Assembly (NCBI GenBank): GCA_947632485.1
Contig: CANRPJ010000002.1
Span: 1-64,000, forward strand
Reading direction: 5' to 3'
DNA from: an uncultured Muribaculaceae bacterium
GTDB taxonomy: Bacteria > Bacteroidota > Bacteroidia > Bacteroidales > Muribaculaceae
Length of the DNA: 64,000 bases
A program made the translations under genes and the position numbers. A model generated the notes under the pieces. It made no database searches, was not told where the DNA came from, and was given only the letters and a program-made list of their open reading frames with translations. Positions 7,945-17,651 of the stretch are shown here, one piece after another (the stretch's first letter is position 1; each line of letters opens with the position of its first letter).

Positions 7945-8576
7945 TGCTGACCCCAGACCTGGAAGACTATATCCTCGCCCACTCCGACCCCGAACCGGAG
8001 ACGCTCAGGCAGGTAGATCGCGAATCGAATCTGCGGCTCGTAAACGGCCGCATGTGTTCAGGCCATCTTCAGGGGCGCCTGCTGAAGATGCTCGTGCGCC
8101 TCACCGGAGCGCGCCGTATTCTCGAACTCGGCACATTCTCAGGCTATTCCGCCCTATGCCTGGCCGAGGGAATGCCCGAAGAGGGAGAGCTTCACTCTAT
8201 CGAGGTAGATGATGAGCTGGAGGAGTTTATCCTCTCCAACTGGAACGGCGATCCGCGCCTGCACCTCCACATAGGCGATGCCGAAGAGATAATGCCCAGC
8301 TGGCCCAACGGATACTTCGACCTCATCTTCATCGATGCCGACAAGCGCCGCTATCTTGAATACTACGCGGAAGCGAAGCGCCTGCTGAGCCCCGGAGGCC
8401 TGATAATAGCCGATAATACCCTCTGGAGCGGCCATATAGCCGATCCAGCCTACGACCGCGATGCCCAGACGCGTGCTCTGCGCCGATTCAACGATCTGGT
8501 AGCTGCCGATACCGAAGTTGAAAAGGTGATCCTGCCCATGCGCGATGGAATTACCCTCATCTGGAAGAAACCGTAA
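7944..8576 (+). CDS. SAM-dependent O-methyltransferase (class I, catechol/caffeoyl-CoA type)
   Basis: The track starts with TTG at 7941; the ATG at 7944 overlaps the aroQ stop (TGATG), implying coupled translation, and gives 210 residues. It has the SAM-binding motif RILELGTFSGYSALCLAE, an acidic loop after strand 2 (IEVDDELEEF), and FDLIFIDADKRRYLEYY followed by IADNTLWSG, the Asp/Asn-containing metal and substrate region of cation-dependent O-methyltransferases. The substrate is not known. In Bacteroidales this type often sits with aroQ and rbfA, but that says little about function. Confidence 0.87.
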   Translation: MLTPDLEDYILAHSDPEPETLRQVDRESNLRLVNGRMCSGHLQGRLLKMLVRLTGARRILELGTFSGYSALCLAEGMPEEGELHSIEVDDELEEFILSNWNGDPRLHLHIGDAEEIMPSWPNGYFDLIFIDADKRRYLEYYAEAKRLLSPGGLIIADNTLWSGHIADPAYDRDAQTRALRRFNDLVAADTEVEKVILPMRDGITLIWKKP

Positions 8577-8624
8577 GGCGTCGCCGCGCGTTAATCCTAT
8601 ATAACCCGAAAACACCAATCCGAT

Positions 8625-8987
8625 ATGGAAGGTAAAAGACAAGCAAAAATAGCCCGGCTCCTTCAGAAGGAGCTCAGCGAGATATTCCGCCGCGAAACCT
8701 CGTTGCTACGTGGCGTGTTGGTGACCGTAACAGCCGTGCGCGTAAGCCCGGATCTGAGCATCGCCAAAGCATACCTCAGCATTTTCCCCAGCGATAAGGC
8801 TCAGGAAGTGCTCGACAACATCAAGCGTCAGGCCAAGACCGTGCGCTATGAGCTGGCGCAGGCCGTGAAGCAGGTTCTTCGCAAATGCCCTGAACTGCAG
8901 TTCTACCTCGACGACTCGCTCGATTACATAGAGAATATCGACCGGCTTCTGGCTTCCGACAAAAAGAAAGAAGAGACCGAAGAATGA
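8625..8987 (+). CDS. rbfA: Ribosome-binding factor A
   Basis: A 120-residue protein with the RbfA KH-like fold pattern: N-terminal helix RQAKIARLLQKELSEIFRRE, strand LVTVTAVRVSPDLSIAKAYLSIFP, helix and the closing block YELAQAVKQVLRKCPELQFYLDDSLDY. RbfA binds the 30S subunit near helix 1 of 16S rRNA and acts in late maturation and cold adaptation. A charged tail (KKKEETEE) follows. It overlaps the next gene by 4 bp. Confidence 0.95.
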   Translation: MEGKRQAKIARLLQKELSEIFRRETSLLRGVLVTVTAVRVSPDLSIAKAYLSIFPSDKAQEVLDNIKRQAKTVRYELAQAVKQVLRKCPELQFYLDDSLDYIENIDRLLASDKKKEETEE

Positions 8988-10273
8988 GCTGGCCGCTCGC
9001 GGCAGCTATCGCCGCCCGCTACCTGAAGTCAGGGCGCTCCCACAGCGCCGTGACGGCTATCTCTGTAGCCTCGGTGGCAGGGCTGGCAGCAGCCGTGGCA
9101 GCTACTATCTGCGTGCTCTCGGTCTTCAACGGCTTCCGCGACCTGCTCTGTACCACCCTCGACCGGCTGCAGCCCGATGTGGTTGTCACGCCGGAATCAG
9201 GGAAAACTATTGCTGACGCCGACGCTCTGGCCGACGCTCTGGCGATGCGCCCCGATGTGGCCGCCGCCACGCCGACAATCACCGACAATGCCCTCGCCCT
9301 GATTGGCGGCCTCGAGATGCCGGTGCTTATCCGAGGTGTGGTCGGCAGTGCCTACCGCGCCGTGGCTCCCCTTGACTCCGTGTTGGAAGCTGGCTCCTCT
9401 CAACTTACCCGCCCTCTTGAAGAGGGTGAGACCCGCTATGAATACGATCCGGAGCTTGATATGTATTTTGAATCCGATGCCACCCCGTATCAGTACGGAG
9501 TGTTCTCCGTCGGCGCCGCCTCGCGCCTCGACGCCCGTCTGGGCGATCGGGTGCTCCTCTTTGCGCCCCGCCGCCAGGGCAGCGTGAACCTCGCCAATCC
9601 CGCCTCCTCGTTTCTGCGCGACTCTGTGGAGATGGGAGGAGTGATCCGCACCGGGCGCCAGGAGCTCGACGAGCGCGCCGTGGTAGTGGATCTGGAGCTC
9701 GCCCGCCGCCTCTTCCAGTACACCACCGAGGCCTCGGCAATCGAGCTTAAGGCGAAAGGATCCGACACCCGGCTCGCCGAAGCCCTACGCGCCGACCTCG
9801 GCACGGACTATATTGTGAAAGACCGGATGCAGCAGCAGGAGGTGAATTTCCGCATGGTGCAGATTGAGAAATGGGTCACGTTTCTGCTCCTCTCCTTCAT
9901 TCTGCTGATTGCCGGCTTCAATATCATCAGCACGCTCTCGATGCTCGTGCTCGACAAGCAGGACAACCTCAGCACCCTGCGGGCTCTCGGTCTGAGGCGC
10001 AGCGGAATAGGAGCCGTGTTCGCCTGGGAGAGTCTGTTCGTTACCCTCATAGGTTTTGCCGCCGGCGCTGCCGTGGGGCTGCTGCTCTGTTGGCTTCAGC
10101 AGCGCTACGGACTTGTGAAGCTCAACGCCGATCCATCGGCAGTAGTGGTCCAGGCCTATCCTGTGCGCGTGGAGCTGATGGATCTGGTCTGGGTATTCAT
10201 ACCCACCGCCGCCATCGGCGCCCTCACCGCCCTCATCTCCGCCCGCTTCGCCATCTCCCGCGCCACCAAATAA
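8984..10273 (+). CDS. LolC/LolE-like ABC transporter permease (FtsX domain)
   Basis: A 429-residue inner-membrane protein laid out like LolC/E and MacB permeases. One N-terminal TM helix (AISVASVAGLAAAVAATICVLSVFNGF) is followed by a large periplasmic domain (about residues 50-285), then three C-terminal TM helices typical of the FtsX domain (WVTFLLLSFILLIAGFNIIS, FAAGAAVGLLLCWL, LVWVFIPTAAIGALTALI). Between them NLSTLRALGLRRSGI is the coupling region. Such permeases lift lipoproteins from the inner membrane for transfer to the outer membrane. The cognate ATPase is not adjacent. The start overlaps rbfA (ATGA), so both are on one transcript. Confidence 0.87.
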   Translation: MSWPLAAAIAARYLKSGRSHSAVTAISVASVAGLAAAVAATICVLSVFNGFRDLLCTTLDRLQPDVVVTPESGKTIADADALADALAMRPDVAAATPTITDNALALIGGLEMPVLIRGVVGSAYRAVAPLDSVLEAGSSQLTRPLEEGETRYEYDPELDMYFESDATPYQYGVFSVGAASRLDARLGDRVLLFAPRRQGSVNLANPASSFLRDSVEMGGVIRTGRQELDERAVVVDLELARRLFQYTTEASAIELKAKGSDTRLAEALRADLGTDYIVKDRMQQQEVNFRMVQIEKWVTFLLLSFILLIAGFNIISTLSMLVLDKQDNLSTLRALGLRRSGIGAVFAWESLFVTLIGFAAGAAVGLLLCWLQQRYGLVKLNADPSAVVVQAYPVRVELMDLVWVFIPTAAIGALTALISARFAISRATK

Positions 10274-10308
10274 GAAGCCGGAAGGGGCAATTAGTGAGGG
10301 ATTTTTAG

Positions 10309-10316
10309 TAATTTTG
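10309..10316 (+). promoter_or_regulatory. -7 box (TAATTTTG) of metG
   Basis: TAATTTTG matches the consensus and lies 58 bp before the metG ATG, after the end of the rbfA-permease operon. This gives metG its own promoter. Confidence 0.55.
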
Positions 10317-10373
10317 CAGGCGGAGGTGCGGCGAGAGCAAACCAACGCCGCTTAACCCTCCCGCAATATTGCT

Positions 10374-12413
10374 ATGGAAAAGAATTTCAAGCGCACGCTG
10401 ATCACTTCGGCGCTGCCCTACGCCAACGGGCCGGTGCATATCGGCCATCTCGCAGGCGTCTACGTGCCTGCCGACATCTACGCCCGGTTCCTGCGCCTGC
10501 GGGGCGAGGAGGTGATGTTCGTAGGCGGCAGCGACGAGCACGGAGTGCCTATCACGATTAAAGCTAAAGCCGAAGGCGTTACGCCTCAGGACATTGTAGA
10601 CCGTTACCACGCCATTATCCGCGACTCCTTCGCAGAGCTCGGCATCTCGTTCGACGTGTACGGCCGCACCACTTCCGAAACCCACCGGAAAACCGCTTCC
10701 GACTTCTTCCGCAAGCTCTACGATAAGGGTGAGTTCGTGGAGAAGACCTCGATGCAGCTCTACGACGAGCAGGCCGGGCAATTCCTGGCCGACCGATATG
10801 TGACCGGCACATGCCCCCACTGCGGCTTCGAGCGCGCCTACGGCGACCAGTGCGAGAAGTGCGGCACGTCGCTCAACGCCACCGACCTGATCAATCCACG
10901 CTCCGCCATAACCGGCAACGAGCCGGTGCTCCGCGAAACGAGCCACTGGTATCTGCCCCTCGACAAGTGGGAGCCGCGCCTGCGCGAATGGATCCTTGAA
11001 GAGCATAAGGAGTGGAAGCCCAACGTCTACGGCCAGTGCAAGTCATGGCTCGACATGGGCCTGCAGCCGCGCGCCGTGAGCCGCGACCTCGACTGGGGCA
11101 TTCCGGTGCCGGTGGAGGGAGCAGAGGGCAAGGTGCTCTACGTATGGTTCGATGCCCCGATCGGCTACATCTCCAACACGATCGACGCCTGCGGCGATGA
11201 CTGGGAGAAATGGTGGAAAGATCCGGAGACGCGGATGCTGCATTTCATCGGCAAGGACAACATCGTGTTCCATTGCATCGTGTTCCCCGCCATGCTGATG
11301 GCCGACGGCACCTACAATCTGCCCGACAATGTGCCCGCCAACGAATTCCTAAACCTTGAGGACGACAAGATATCGACCTCACAGAACTGGGCCGTATGGC
11401 TGCATGAATATCTGAAAGAGCTTCCCGGCAAGCAGGACGTGCTCCGCTACGTGCTCACGGCCAACGCCCCGGAGACGCGCGATAACAACTTCACCTGGAA
11501 GGACTTCCAGACGCGCAATAACTCTGAGCTCGTGGCAATACTCGGCAATTTCGTGAATCGTGCCATAGTGCTCATGCATAAATACTATGACGGAATTGTG
11601 CCTGAGAGAGGCGAGCTCACGGCTACCGACCGAGAAGTGCTTGATTCGCTCAAAAGAGACGCCGAAGCCCTCACTGCAGGTCTGGAGAACTTCAAATTCC
11701 GCGATGCCCTGAAGGCCGCTATGGAGATGGCCCGCACCGGCAACAAGTACCTGGCCGACGAGGAGCCGTGGAAGCTCATAAAGACCGACCCGGAGCGGGT
11801 TAAGACCATTCTCTACGTGGCCGCCCAGATCTGTGGCAATCTCTGTGTGGCCTTCGAGCCATTCATGCCCTTCATGGCGGAGAAGCTGAGCCGCACGCTG
11901 AAGCTCAAGGAGCTCAGCTGGGATATGCTCGGCAGCGATTCGATCGTAGCCGCCGGAACGGTTCTGTCGGAGCCTGAACTACTCTTCGAGAAAATCGACG
12001 ACAGTGTGGTAGAGGCGCAGGTAAACAAGCTCGTGGAGGCCCGCAAGGCTAATCTGCTGAAGAAATGGAAGCCGGAGTCAGTGAAGGCCACCGTGGATTT
12101 CCCGACCTTCGAGAAGATGGATATCAGGGTAGGCAAGGTGCTGGAATGCCGCAAGGTGCCTAAAGCCGACAAACTGCTGGAATTCAAGATCGACGACGGC
12201 ATGGGAGGCCGCACCATCGTGAGCGGCATAGCGAAATTCTATGCCCCGGAAGACCTCGTAGGCAAGGAGGTATGCTTCATGGCCAATTTCGAGCCTCGCA
12301 AGCTGAAAGGCGTGGTATCGGAAGGCATGATTCTCAGCGCTCAGGATGCCGACGGACGCCTCGTAGTGATCGGGCCGACGGTTGCAGTGAGACCCGGTTC
12401 AAGCGTAGGCTGA
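10374..12413 (+). CDS. metG: Methionyl-tRNA synthetase
   Basis: A 679-residue class I synthetase that charges tRNA-Met. The HIGH motif is at residues 22-25 (VHIGHLAG). A zinc knuckle follows near residues 145-165 ([18 protein letters not shown]). The KMSKS loop is the variant KISTS at residues 332-336, which is normal for this branch. The anticodon-binding helical domain occupies roughly residues 390-550, and the C-terminal 110 residues ([24 protein letters not shown]) form the tRNA-binding OB domain used for dimerisation. Full length and intact, with its own promoter and terminator. Confidence 0.98.
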   Translation: MEKNFKRTLITSALPYANGPVHIGHLAGVYVPADIYARFLRLRGEEVMFVGGSDEHGVPITIKAKAEGVTPQDIVDRYHAIIRDSFAELGISFDVYGRTTSETHRKTASDFFRKLYDKGEFVEKTSMQLYDEQAGQFLADRYVTGTCPHCGFERAYGDQCEKCGTSLNATDLINPRSAITGNEPVLRETSHWYLPLDKWEPRLREWILEEHKEWKPNVYGQCKSWLDMGLQPRAVSRDLDWGIPVPVEGAEGKVLYVWFDAPIGYISNTIDACGDDWEKWWKDPETRMLHFIGKDNIVFHCIVFPAMLMADGTYNLPDNVPANEFLNLEDDKISTSQNWAVWLHEYLKELPGKQDVLRYVLTANAPETRDNNFTWKDFQTRNNSELVAILGNFVNRAIVLMHKYYDGIVPERGELTATDREVLDSLKRDAEALTAGLENFKFRDALKAAMEMARTGNKYLADEEPWKLIKTDPERVKTILYVAAQICGNLCVAFEPFMPFMAEKLSRTLKLKELSWDMLGSDSIVAAGTVLSEPELLFEKIDDSVVEAQVNKLVEARKANLLKKWKPESVKATVDFPTFEKMDIRVGKVLECRKVPKADKLLEFKIDDGMGGRTIVSGIAKFYAPEDLVGKEVCFMANFEPRKLKGVVSEGMILSAQDADGRLVVIGPTVAVRPGSSVG

Positions 12414-12431
12414 AAAAGGCCTGCAATCCTC

Positions 12432-12477
12432 AAAACGGCGAAGGAAGTCGGTGCCCGACTTTTTTCGCCGGTTTTTC
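12432..12477 (+). terminator. Terminator of metG
   Basis: AAAACGGCGAA pairs with TTCGCCGGTTTT (one bulged G) around an 18-nt loop, followed by a T-rich run. Its T-tract abuts the -33 element of the citrate lyase promoter. Confidence 0.8.
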
Positions 12478-12509
12478 TTTGTTTATTCGGGCTAAAATCG
12501 TTACCTTTG
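12478..12509 (+). promoter_or_regulatory. Promoter of the cit-acn-icd operon
   Basis: TTTG (12478-12481), a 20-bp spacer and TACCTTTG (12502-12509) fit the Bacteroidales consensus. It is the only good promoter I see ahead of the seven genes from citD to icd. The leader to the citD ATG is about 75 nt. Confidence 0.7.
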
Positions 12510-12586
12510 TTGCCGGTAAGCCATAGGCTGACGCCTGCGGCTCAAACCGCGCTACGAACTTAACTTAACCTATCTATACCAACAAC

Positions 12587-12868
12587 ATGGAAATCAAGAA
12601 CGCTAACGCCGGCACGCTTGAAAGCGGCGACATCCTGGTGCAGGTGGCACCCTCGGAGCAAGGCGGCTTGGACATCACGCTGGAAAGCAGCGTGGCCTAT
12701 CAGTTTGGCGACCGCATCCGCGAGGTAATCGCCGAAACAGCTAAAGAATTCGGAGTAGATGGCGTGAAAATCAACGCAGTAGACAAAGGAGCGCTTGATT
12801 GCACGATCCGTGCCCGCGTGGCTACCGCCCTCGTGCGCGCCACTGGCAAAGACATCTGGAAAGACTAA
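12587..12868 (+). CDS. citD: Citrate lyase acyl carrier protein (gamma subunit)
   Basis: A 93-residue protein that closely follows CitD: AGTLESGDI near the N-terminus, VAYQFGDRIREVI in the middle, and the diagnostic DKGALDCTIRARV near the end. The prosthetic group 2'-(5''-phosphoribosyl)-3'-dephospho-CoA is attached to the serine of AGTLESGD, here Ser13. CitD carries the acetyl thioester between the CitF and CitE active sites. It is the first gene of the operon, with a consensus promoter upstream. Confidence 0.96.
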   Translation: MEIKNANAGTLESGDILVQVAPSEQGGLDITLESSVAYQFGDRIREVIAETAKEFGVDGVKINAVDKGALDCTIRARVATALVRATGKDIWKD

Positions 12869-12903
12869 TTTCTCACCGACAAAGAAAAATTCAAGCCTAC
12901 GCC

Positions 12904-13791
12904 ATGCAAAGACTTAGAAGAACGATGATGTTCGTGCCGGGAAATAATCCGGCAATGATGGCCGACGCCCATATCTATGGTCCCGACTCGATTATGCTCG
13001 ACCTCGAAGACGCCGTGACCATGACCGAAAAAGATGCCGCACGCATGCTGGTCTACAACGCTCTGAAGAGTGTGGACTACGGCGACACCGAAATGGTAGT
13101 GCGCATCAATCCGCTCAACACCCCTTACGGAAAGAAAGACGTGGAGGCAATGGTGAAAGCCGGAGTCGACGTGATCCGCATGCCGAAAACCGAAACGGCC
13201 GAAGAGGTGCGCGAGGTAGAGCGTGAGATAGAGAAAGTAGAGAAAGAGATCGGCTGCCTCGGCCGCACCAAGATCATGGCTGCTATCGAGAGCGCCCTCG
13301 GCGTGGTGAACGCCTACGACATCGCTACCGCGTCGCCCCGCATGATGGGCATAGCCCTCGGAGCGGAAGACTATAGCGCCAACCTCAAGACCCAGCGCTC
13401 TGACTCCGGCGAGGAGCTGCGTCTGGCACGCGAGACGATTATCGTGGCTGCACGCGCCGCCGGCATCGACGCCTTCGATACGGTATATTCCAACCTCAAC
13501 GATATGGACGCTTTCCGCCGCGAAGTGGAATACATCAAGACCCTCGGTTTCGATGGCAAATCGATCATCAATCCCCGCCAGATCGAGGTGGTCAACGAGG
13601 TATTCGCCCCGACGCAGAAAGCCATCGACAAGGCTCTCGCCATCTTGGCAGCCATCAAGGAGGCTGAGAAGAAGGGAAGCGGCGTGATCGCCGTAAACGG
13701 CAAGATGGTAGACCGTCCCGTAGTGATCCGCGCCCAGCGCACAATCGACCTTGCAATCGCATCTGGAATTTTGAAAGAGGAGGACATCTGA
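12904..13791 (+). CDS. citE: Citrate lyase beta subunit (citryl-ACP lyase)
   Basis: The track ORF begins at 12799 inside citD. The ATG at 12904 starts the conserved sequence (RLRRTMMFVPGNNP), giving 295 residues. CitE cleaves citryl-ACP to oxaloacetate and regenerates acetyl-ACP in a TIM barrel of the HpcH/HpaI family. The metal and substrate motifs are present: SIMLDLEDAV, VVRINPLNT, and a KIMAAIESALGVVNAYDIA segment with the catalytic-site Glu. It lies 35 bp after citD and 2 bp before citF. Confidence 0.95.
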   Translation: MQRLRRTMMFVPGNNPAMMADAHIYGPDSIMLDLEDAVTMTEKDAARMLVYNALKSVDYGDTEMVVRINPLNTPYGKKDVEAMVKAGVDVIRMPKTETAEEVREVEREIEKVEKEIGCLGRTKIMAAIESALGVVNAYDIATASPRMMGIALGAEDYSANLKTQRSDSGEELRLARETIIVAARAAGIDAFDTVYSNLNDMDAFRREVEYIKTLGFDGKSIINPRQIEVVNEVFAPTQKAIDKALAILAAIKEAEKKGSGVIAVNGKMVDRPVVIRAQRTIDLAIASGILKEEDI

Positions 13792-13793
13792 CC

Positions 13794-15335
13794 ATGAATA
13801 CTATAAAAGACCGCGCAGCCGACATAGCCGCCGCTGCAAAACATGAAGGCAAGACCGTCTATAATCCCGAGGCAGCCAAACCGAAGAACGAGACCCCGCG
13901 CCTCGAGCTCCAGAAAGAGAGCCCGAAGCTGGTTACCCTCGAAGAGGCTATCCGCAAATCGGGTCTCAAAGACGGCATGACCATATCTTTCCACCATCAT
14001 TTCCGTGCCGGCGACAAGGTAGTGAACATGGTGGTCGACAAGCTCGCTGAGATGGGCTTCAAGAACCTCCACGTGGCCGCTTCGAGCCTCCAGGACGTGC
14101 ATGAGCCCCTGATCAACCATATTAAGAACGGTGTAGTGACCAAGATCTCCACCTCCGGCCTCCGCGGCCCTCTGGCCAACGAGATTTCCAAAGGCCTGAT
14201 GGAGGAGCCGGTAGTGTTCCGTAGCCACGGCGGCCGCGGTAGCGCTATCGCCAACGGTGACCTCCACATCGACGTGGCATTCCTCGGCGCTTCCTCATCG
14301 GATCCGCTCGGCAACGCCTGCGGCTACTCACGCAGCGAAAATGCCAAATCAATCTGCGGCTCGCTCGGCTACGCGCTGCCCGATGCCCAGTATGCCGACA
14401 AGGTGGTGATACTGACCGACGACCTGGTGGCCTACCCGAACACCCCCAACAGCATCTCGGAGCATAACGTAGACTATGTAGTGGAAGTAGATTCCGTAGG
14501 CGACAGCTCCAAAATCTCCTCCGGCGCGATCCGCGATTCAAAGAATCCTCGCGATATCCTTCTGGCTCAGAACGCCGCTAAGGTGATAATCAACAGCGGC
14601 TACTTCAACGATGGCTTCTCGATCCAGACCGGCACAGGCGGCGCATCGCTGGCTGCAGTGAAATTCATTCGCCAGGAGATGATCGACCGCGGCATCAAGG
14701 CGAGCTTCGCCCTGGGCGGCATCACGGCCCACATGGTAAAAATGCACGAGGAAGGTCTCATCGAGCGCCTCATCGACGTGCAGAGCTTCGACAAGGTGGC
14801 TGCAGAATCGATCAAGACCGACCCGATGCATAAGGAGGTTTCGGCCAACGAGTATGCGAGCGCCGACGAACCGGGCTCAGCAGTGCATTATCTTGATATC
14901 GTGATTCTCAGCGCCCTGGAGGCCGACGTCAACTTCAACGTCAATGTGCTCGTGGGTTCCGACGGCATTATCCGCGGCGCTATCGGCGGCCACCCCGACA
15001 CGGCAGCTGACTCCGCCCTCTCGATCATCGTATGCCCGCTGCTTCGCGGCCGCATTCCTTGTATCGTAGATGAAGTGACTACTCTCATCACTCCCGGATC
15101 GACGGTCGACGTGATCGTGACCGAATATGGCACGGCCGTGAATCCCCGTCGTCCCGAGCTGGCCGAGCGTCTTAAGAAAGCCGGCGTGAAAGTAGTCGAC
15201 ATCAAGACCCTGCGCGACAAAGCCAAATCCATCATCGGCGAACCGGCAGCCCTACCTTTCGGCGACAAGACGGTAGGCGTGGTGATGAACCGCGACGGAT
15301 CCGTGATGGACGTGATCAAGAACATAAAAGGCTGA
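13794..15335 (+). CDS. citF: Citrate lyase alpha subunit (citrate:ACP transferase)
   Basis: A 513-residue protein of the CoA-transferase type. CitF exchanges the acetyl group on the ACP for citrate, forming citryl-ACP and acetate. Recognisable blocks are ISFHHHFRAGDKVVNMV near residue 64, GLRGPLANEIS, SHGGRGSAIANGDLHIDVAFLGA, SIQTGTGGASLA, and the C-terminal GRIPCIVDEVTTLITPGSTVDVIVTEYG. Length matches the family. It is followed by citX with a 17-bp gap. Confidence 0.96.
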   Translation: MNTIKDRAADIAAAAKHEGKTVYNPEAAKPKNETPRLELQKESPKLVTLEEAIRKSGLKDGMTISFHHHFRAGDKVVNMVVDKLAEMGFKNLHVAASSLQDVHEPLINHIKNGVVTKISTSGLRGPLANEISKGLMEEPVVFRSHGGRGSAIANGDLHIDVAFLGASSSDPLGNACGYSRSENAKSICGSLGYALPDAQYADKVVILTDDLVAYPNTPNSISEHNVDYVVEVDSVGDSSKISSGAIRDSKNPRDILLAQNAAKVIINSGYFNDGFSIQTGTGGASLAAVKFIRQEMIDRGIKASFALGGITAHMVKMHEEGLIERLIDVQSFDKVAAESIKTDPMHKEVSANEYASADEPGSAVHYLDIVILSALEADVNFNVNVLVGSDGIIRGAIGGHPDTAADSALSIIVCPLLRGRIPCIVDEVTTLITPGSTVDVIVTEYGTAVNPRRPELAERLKKAGVKVVDIKTLRDKAKSIIGEPAALPFGDKTVGVVMNRDGSVMDVIKNIKG

Positions 15336-15352
15336 TAGAAAAGCGAGAGACC

Positions 15353-15889
15353 GTGCACGACGATCCTCACCTCGGCCACAGCGTAACGCTGGCGCAGATG
15401 CTGGCGGCGCGTGACGACCGCTACCGGAAGCAGCAATCACTTCTGAAAGCTGATCCGGAGGCGGTGGTCGTGGTAGGTACGGTCGTGACTCCGGGCAACC
15501 GAAAGCGCACTCACGAATCGCTCGTGGCGGGCAAGGCCATGGAGGAAGCCATAGGCAAAGCTCTTGGCGACCACGTGGTTCATTCGGAAACCCTTGATCT
15601 CCCTACCGGCTATGAAGTTTACCTCCAGCTGCGCGGACTCACACCTGCTCAGGCGAAGCAACTGACGTGCGCAGCGGAAGAGCAGCACCCGTTGGGGCGC
15701 CTTTTCGACATCGACGTGCTCGATGGAGAGGGGCGCCCCATCAGCCGCCAAAGCATCGGGCTTAAGCCCCGCACCTGCCTGCTCTGCGGCGACGACGCGC
15801 GTATATGCATGCGCCTCGGCCGCCACTCCTACGATGATCTGGCAGAGCATATAAGCCAAATGGTTGAGAATTATGAACGCAGTATTTGA
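15353..15889 (+). CDS. citX: CitX, apo-citrate lyase phosphoribosyl-dephospho-CoA transferase
   Basis: A 178-residue protein with a GTG start at 15353 that is preceded by an AGCGAGAGA purine run. The family signature is clear: LGRLFDIDVLDGEG, then QSIGLKPRTCLLCGDDARICMRLGRHS. CitX transfers the prosthetic group from 2'-(5''-triphosphoribosyl)-3'-dephospho-CoA to the serine of CitD. The precursor is made by CitG, here the C-terminal half of the next protein. It overlaps that gene by 17 bp. Confidence 0.93.
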   Translation: MHDDPHLGHSVTLAQMLAARDDRYRKQQSLLKADPEAVVVVGTVVTPGNRKRTHESLVAGKAMEEAIGKALGDHVVHSETLDLPTGYEVYLQLRGLTPAQAKQLTCAAEEQHPLGRLFDIDVLDGEGRPISRQSIGLKPRTCLLCGDDARICMRLGRHSYDDLAEHISQMVENYERSI

Positions 15890-17618
15890 CCTCCGAACCG
15901 TACCGCTCTCGTCGGCCCGATTCCGCAAGCAGGCGGAAGAGCTGCTCGGGCGGCATGGACTGCGTCTTGACCCGCTCGACGAGATGGTAGGCATATATGA
16001 CTGCGACGACCGGCTGCGCGGCTGCGGCGGATACCTCCACACTACCCTGAAATGTATCGCTATCGACGAGGAGCTGCAGGACAATGATCTCGCCTCGCGA
16101 TTAGTGAGCGAGCTGATGAACCGCATCTGGGCCGATAAGCCCGGTGCCCGCATCACGCTCTTTACCAAACCGAAAAACGAAGCTCTGTTCGCCAGCCTGG
16201 GCTTCGGACTCATAGGCCGCAGTTCTCAGGCTATCCTGATGGAGACGCCCAAAGCTGCCTTCGCCAGCTGGCTGAACGCCCTCAGTTCGCTGCCTCATGG
16301 CGATAAGGTCGCCGCTATGGTGATGAATGCCAATCCGGCTACACGAGGCCATGTTTACCTTATCGAGCAGACTGCAAAAGAGTTTGACAGAGTGCGCGTA
16401 GTGCTCATCGACGGCGACCCGGAAGGGCCGTTCACAAAAGAGGAGCGAATGGCCGCGCTGAAAGAGGCTGTAGCTCACCTGAAGAATGTAGATGTAGTGG
16501 CAAGCGGCCCATACGCCGTATCGCAGGCCACTTTCCCGACCTATTTCCTTAAGAAGCTCACCGATGCCTCCGATGTGCAGATGGAGCTCGATCTCAACAT
16601 CTTCGCTGATTCGATCGCTCCGGCTCTCGGCGCTTCTGTAAGAGTGGTGGGTGAAGAACCGCTTGATCTCCTCACGGCAGCCTACAATGAAACCATGCTC
16701 CGCGTGCTCCCGCAGAAAGGGATTGAGGTGAAGGTTCACTCCCGCCTTGAATCGGAAGGTAAGCCAATTTCCGCCTCGCGTCTGCGCAAAGCTATTGCGG
16801 AAGGCCGAGGCTCCGAAGCGCTTGAAATAGCAGCTCCCGCGTCGGCTCCACTCGTATTAGCTCATGCTGCAGCTCAGGCTCTTACATCGGAACTGGAGCT
16901 CACCCCGAAGCCGGGGCTCGTGACTCCCGATAGCACGGGAGCCCACACCGATATGGATGCCGCCCTTATGAGACGCAGCATTAAGGCGATGCGCAAGGCT
17001 TTTTCGGAAATAGCCTCTATGAGCCGTACCGAAGAAATGCCCACAGCCGTAGAGCTCAGCAAGGAGGGTAAGAAATGGGAGCGGCTCATGCTCGAAGCCA
17101 CAAGAGGAGTCAATACCCATAAAGGTGCCCTCTTCTCGCTCGGCCTCGCTGTAGCGGCCTCCTCATGGCTCGCTTACAACAACCGCGAACTCACTCCCAA
17201 AGCCATCGGAAGCGTAATAGCTGAGATTGCCAAAGGTTTTCAGCCCGCCGAAGGCACCCACGGCGCCGATACCCGCAGCCGCTTCGGCATAAAAGGAGCC
17301 CTCGACTACGCGCGTAGCGGCTATGCCGAACTGACTGCCGACTGGCTGCCTTGGCTCAGGAGCCACAGGGAAGAGCCCTACACCTTGCAGCGCCTGCTTC
17401 TGCGCATAATGGCTTCTCTCGACGACTCCAACCTCTATTTCAGGGGAGGAGCGGAAGGTGCCGGCTTCGCGCGTCAGGAAGCGGCGAGGCTGGCAGAAAA
17501 TTTCTCTATCGAAGGCCTGAACGCTTTCGGAGAGCAGATGGCAGCGCGCAACCTCTCCCCCGGAGGGGCTGCCGACATGCTGGCGCTCACACTTTTCATT
17601 GATTCGATAACCAAATAA
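15873..17618 (+). CDS. CitC-CitG fusion: citrate lyase ligase plus triphosphoribosyl-dephospho-CoA synthase
   Basis: The ATG at 15873 is preferred over the TTG at 15864; it gives 581 residues. The N-terminal half is [citrate (pro-3S)-lyase] ligase: a GNAT-like domain (about 1-125, with CGGYLHTTLKCIAIDEELQ) then a nucleotidyltransferase domain (VMNANPATRGHVYLIEQ, the family's NPxTxGH motif). It acetylates the thiol of the CitD prosthetic group using ATP and acetate. The C-terminal half from about residue 328 is CitG: LTPKPGLVTPDSTGAHTDMD, then GVNTHKGALFSLGL and EGTHGADTR-type blocks, which makes the prosthetic-group precursor from ATP and dephospho-CoA. CitC and CitG are normally separate, and the known fusion is CitX-CitG, so this pairing is unusual. 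Confidence 0.9.
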   Translation: MNAVFDLRTVPLSSARFRKQAEELLGRHGLRLDPLDEMVGIYDCDDRLRGCGGYLHTTLKCIAIDEELQDNDLASRLVSELMNRIWADKPGARITLFTKPKNEALFASLGFGLIGRSSQAILMETPKAAFASWLNALSSLPHGDKVAAMVMNANPATRGHVYLIEQTAKEFDRVRVVLIDGDPEGPFTKEERMAALKEAVAHLKNVDVVASGPYAVSQATFPTYFLKKLTDASDVQMELDLNIFADSIAPALGASVRVVGEEPLDLLTAAYNETMLRVLPQKGIEVKVHSRLESEGKPISASRLRKAIAEGRGSEALEIAAPASAPLVLAHAAAQALTSELELTPKPGLVTPDSTGAHTDMDAALMRRSIKAMRKAFSEIASMSRTEEMPTAVELSKEGKKWERLMLEATRGVNTHKGALFSLGLAVAASSWLAYNNRELTPKAIGSVIAEIAKGFQPAEGTHGADTRSRFGIKGALDYARSGYAELTADWLPWLRSHREEPYTLQRLLLRIMASLDDSNLYFRGGAEGAGFARQEAARLAENFSIEGLNAFGEQMAARNLSPGGAADMLALTLFIDSITK

Positions 17619-17651
17619 AAAACCAACAATAACCTTTTAACCAGAAAAACG

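Noticed and set aside
9405-9740. ORFs antisense to the LolC/E-like permease gene (9019-10345)
   Set aside because: Typical opposite-strand shadows of a G+C-rich gene, with arginine-rich translations and no motifs.
12799-12903. Extended N-terminus of CitE
   Set aside because: The extra 35 residues lie within citD in another frame and do not resemble CitE; the ATG at 12904 begins the conserved sequence.
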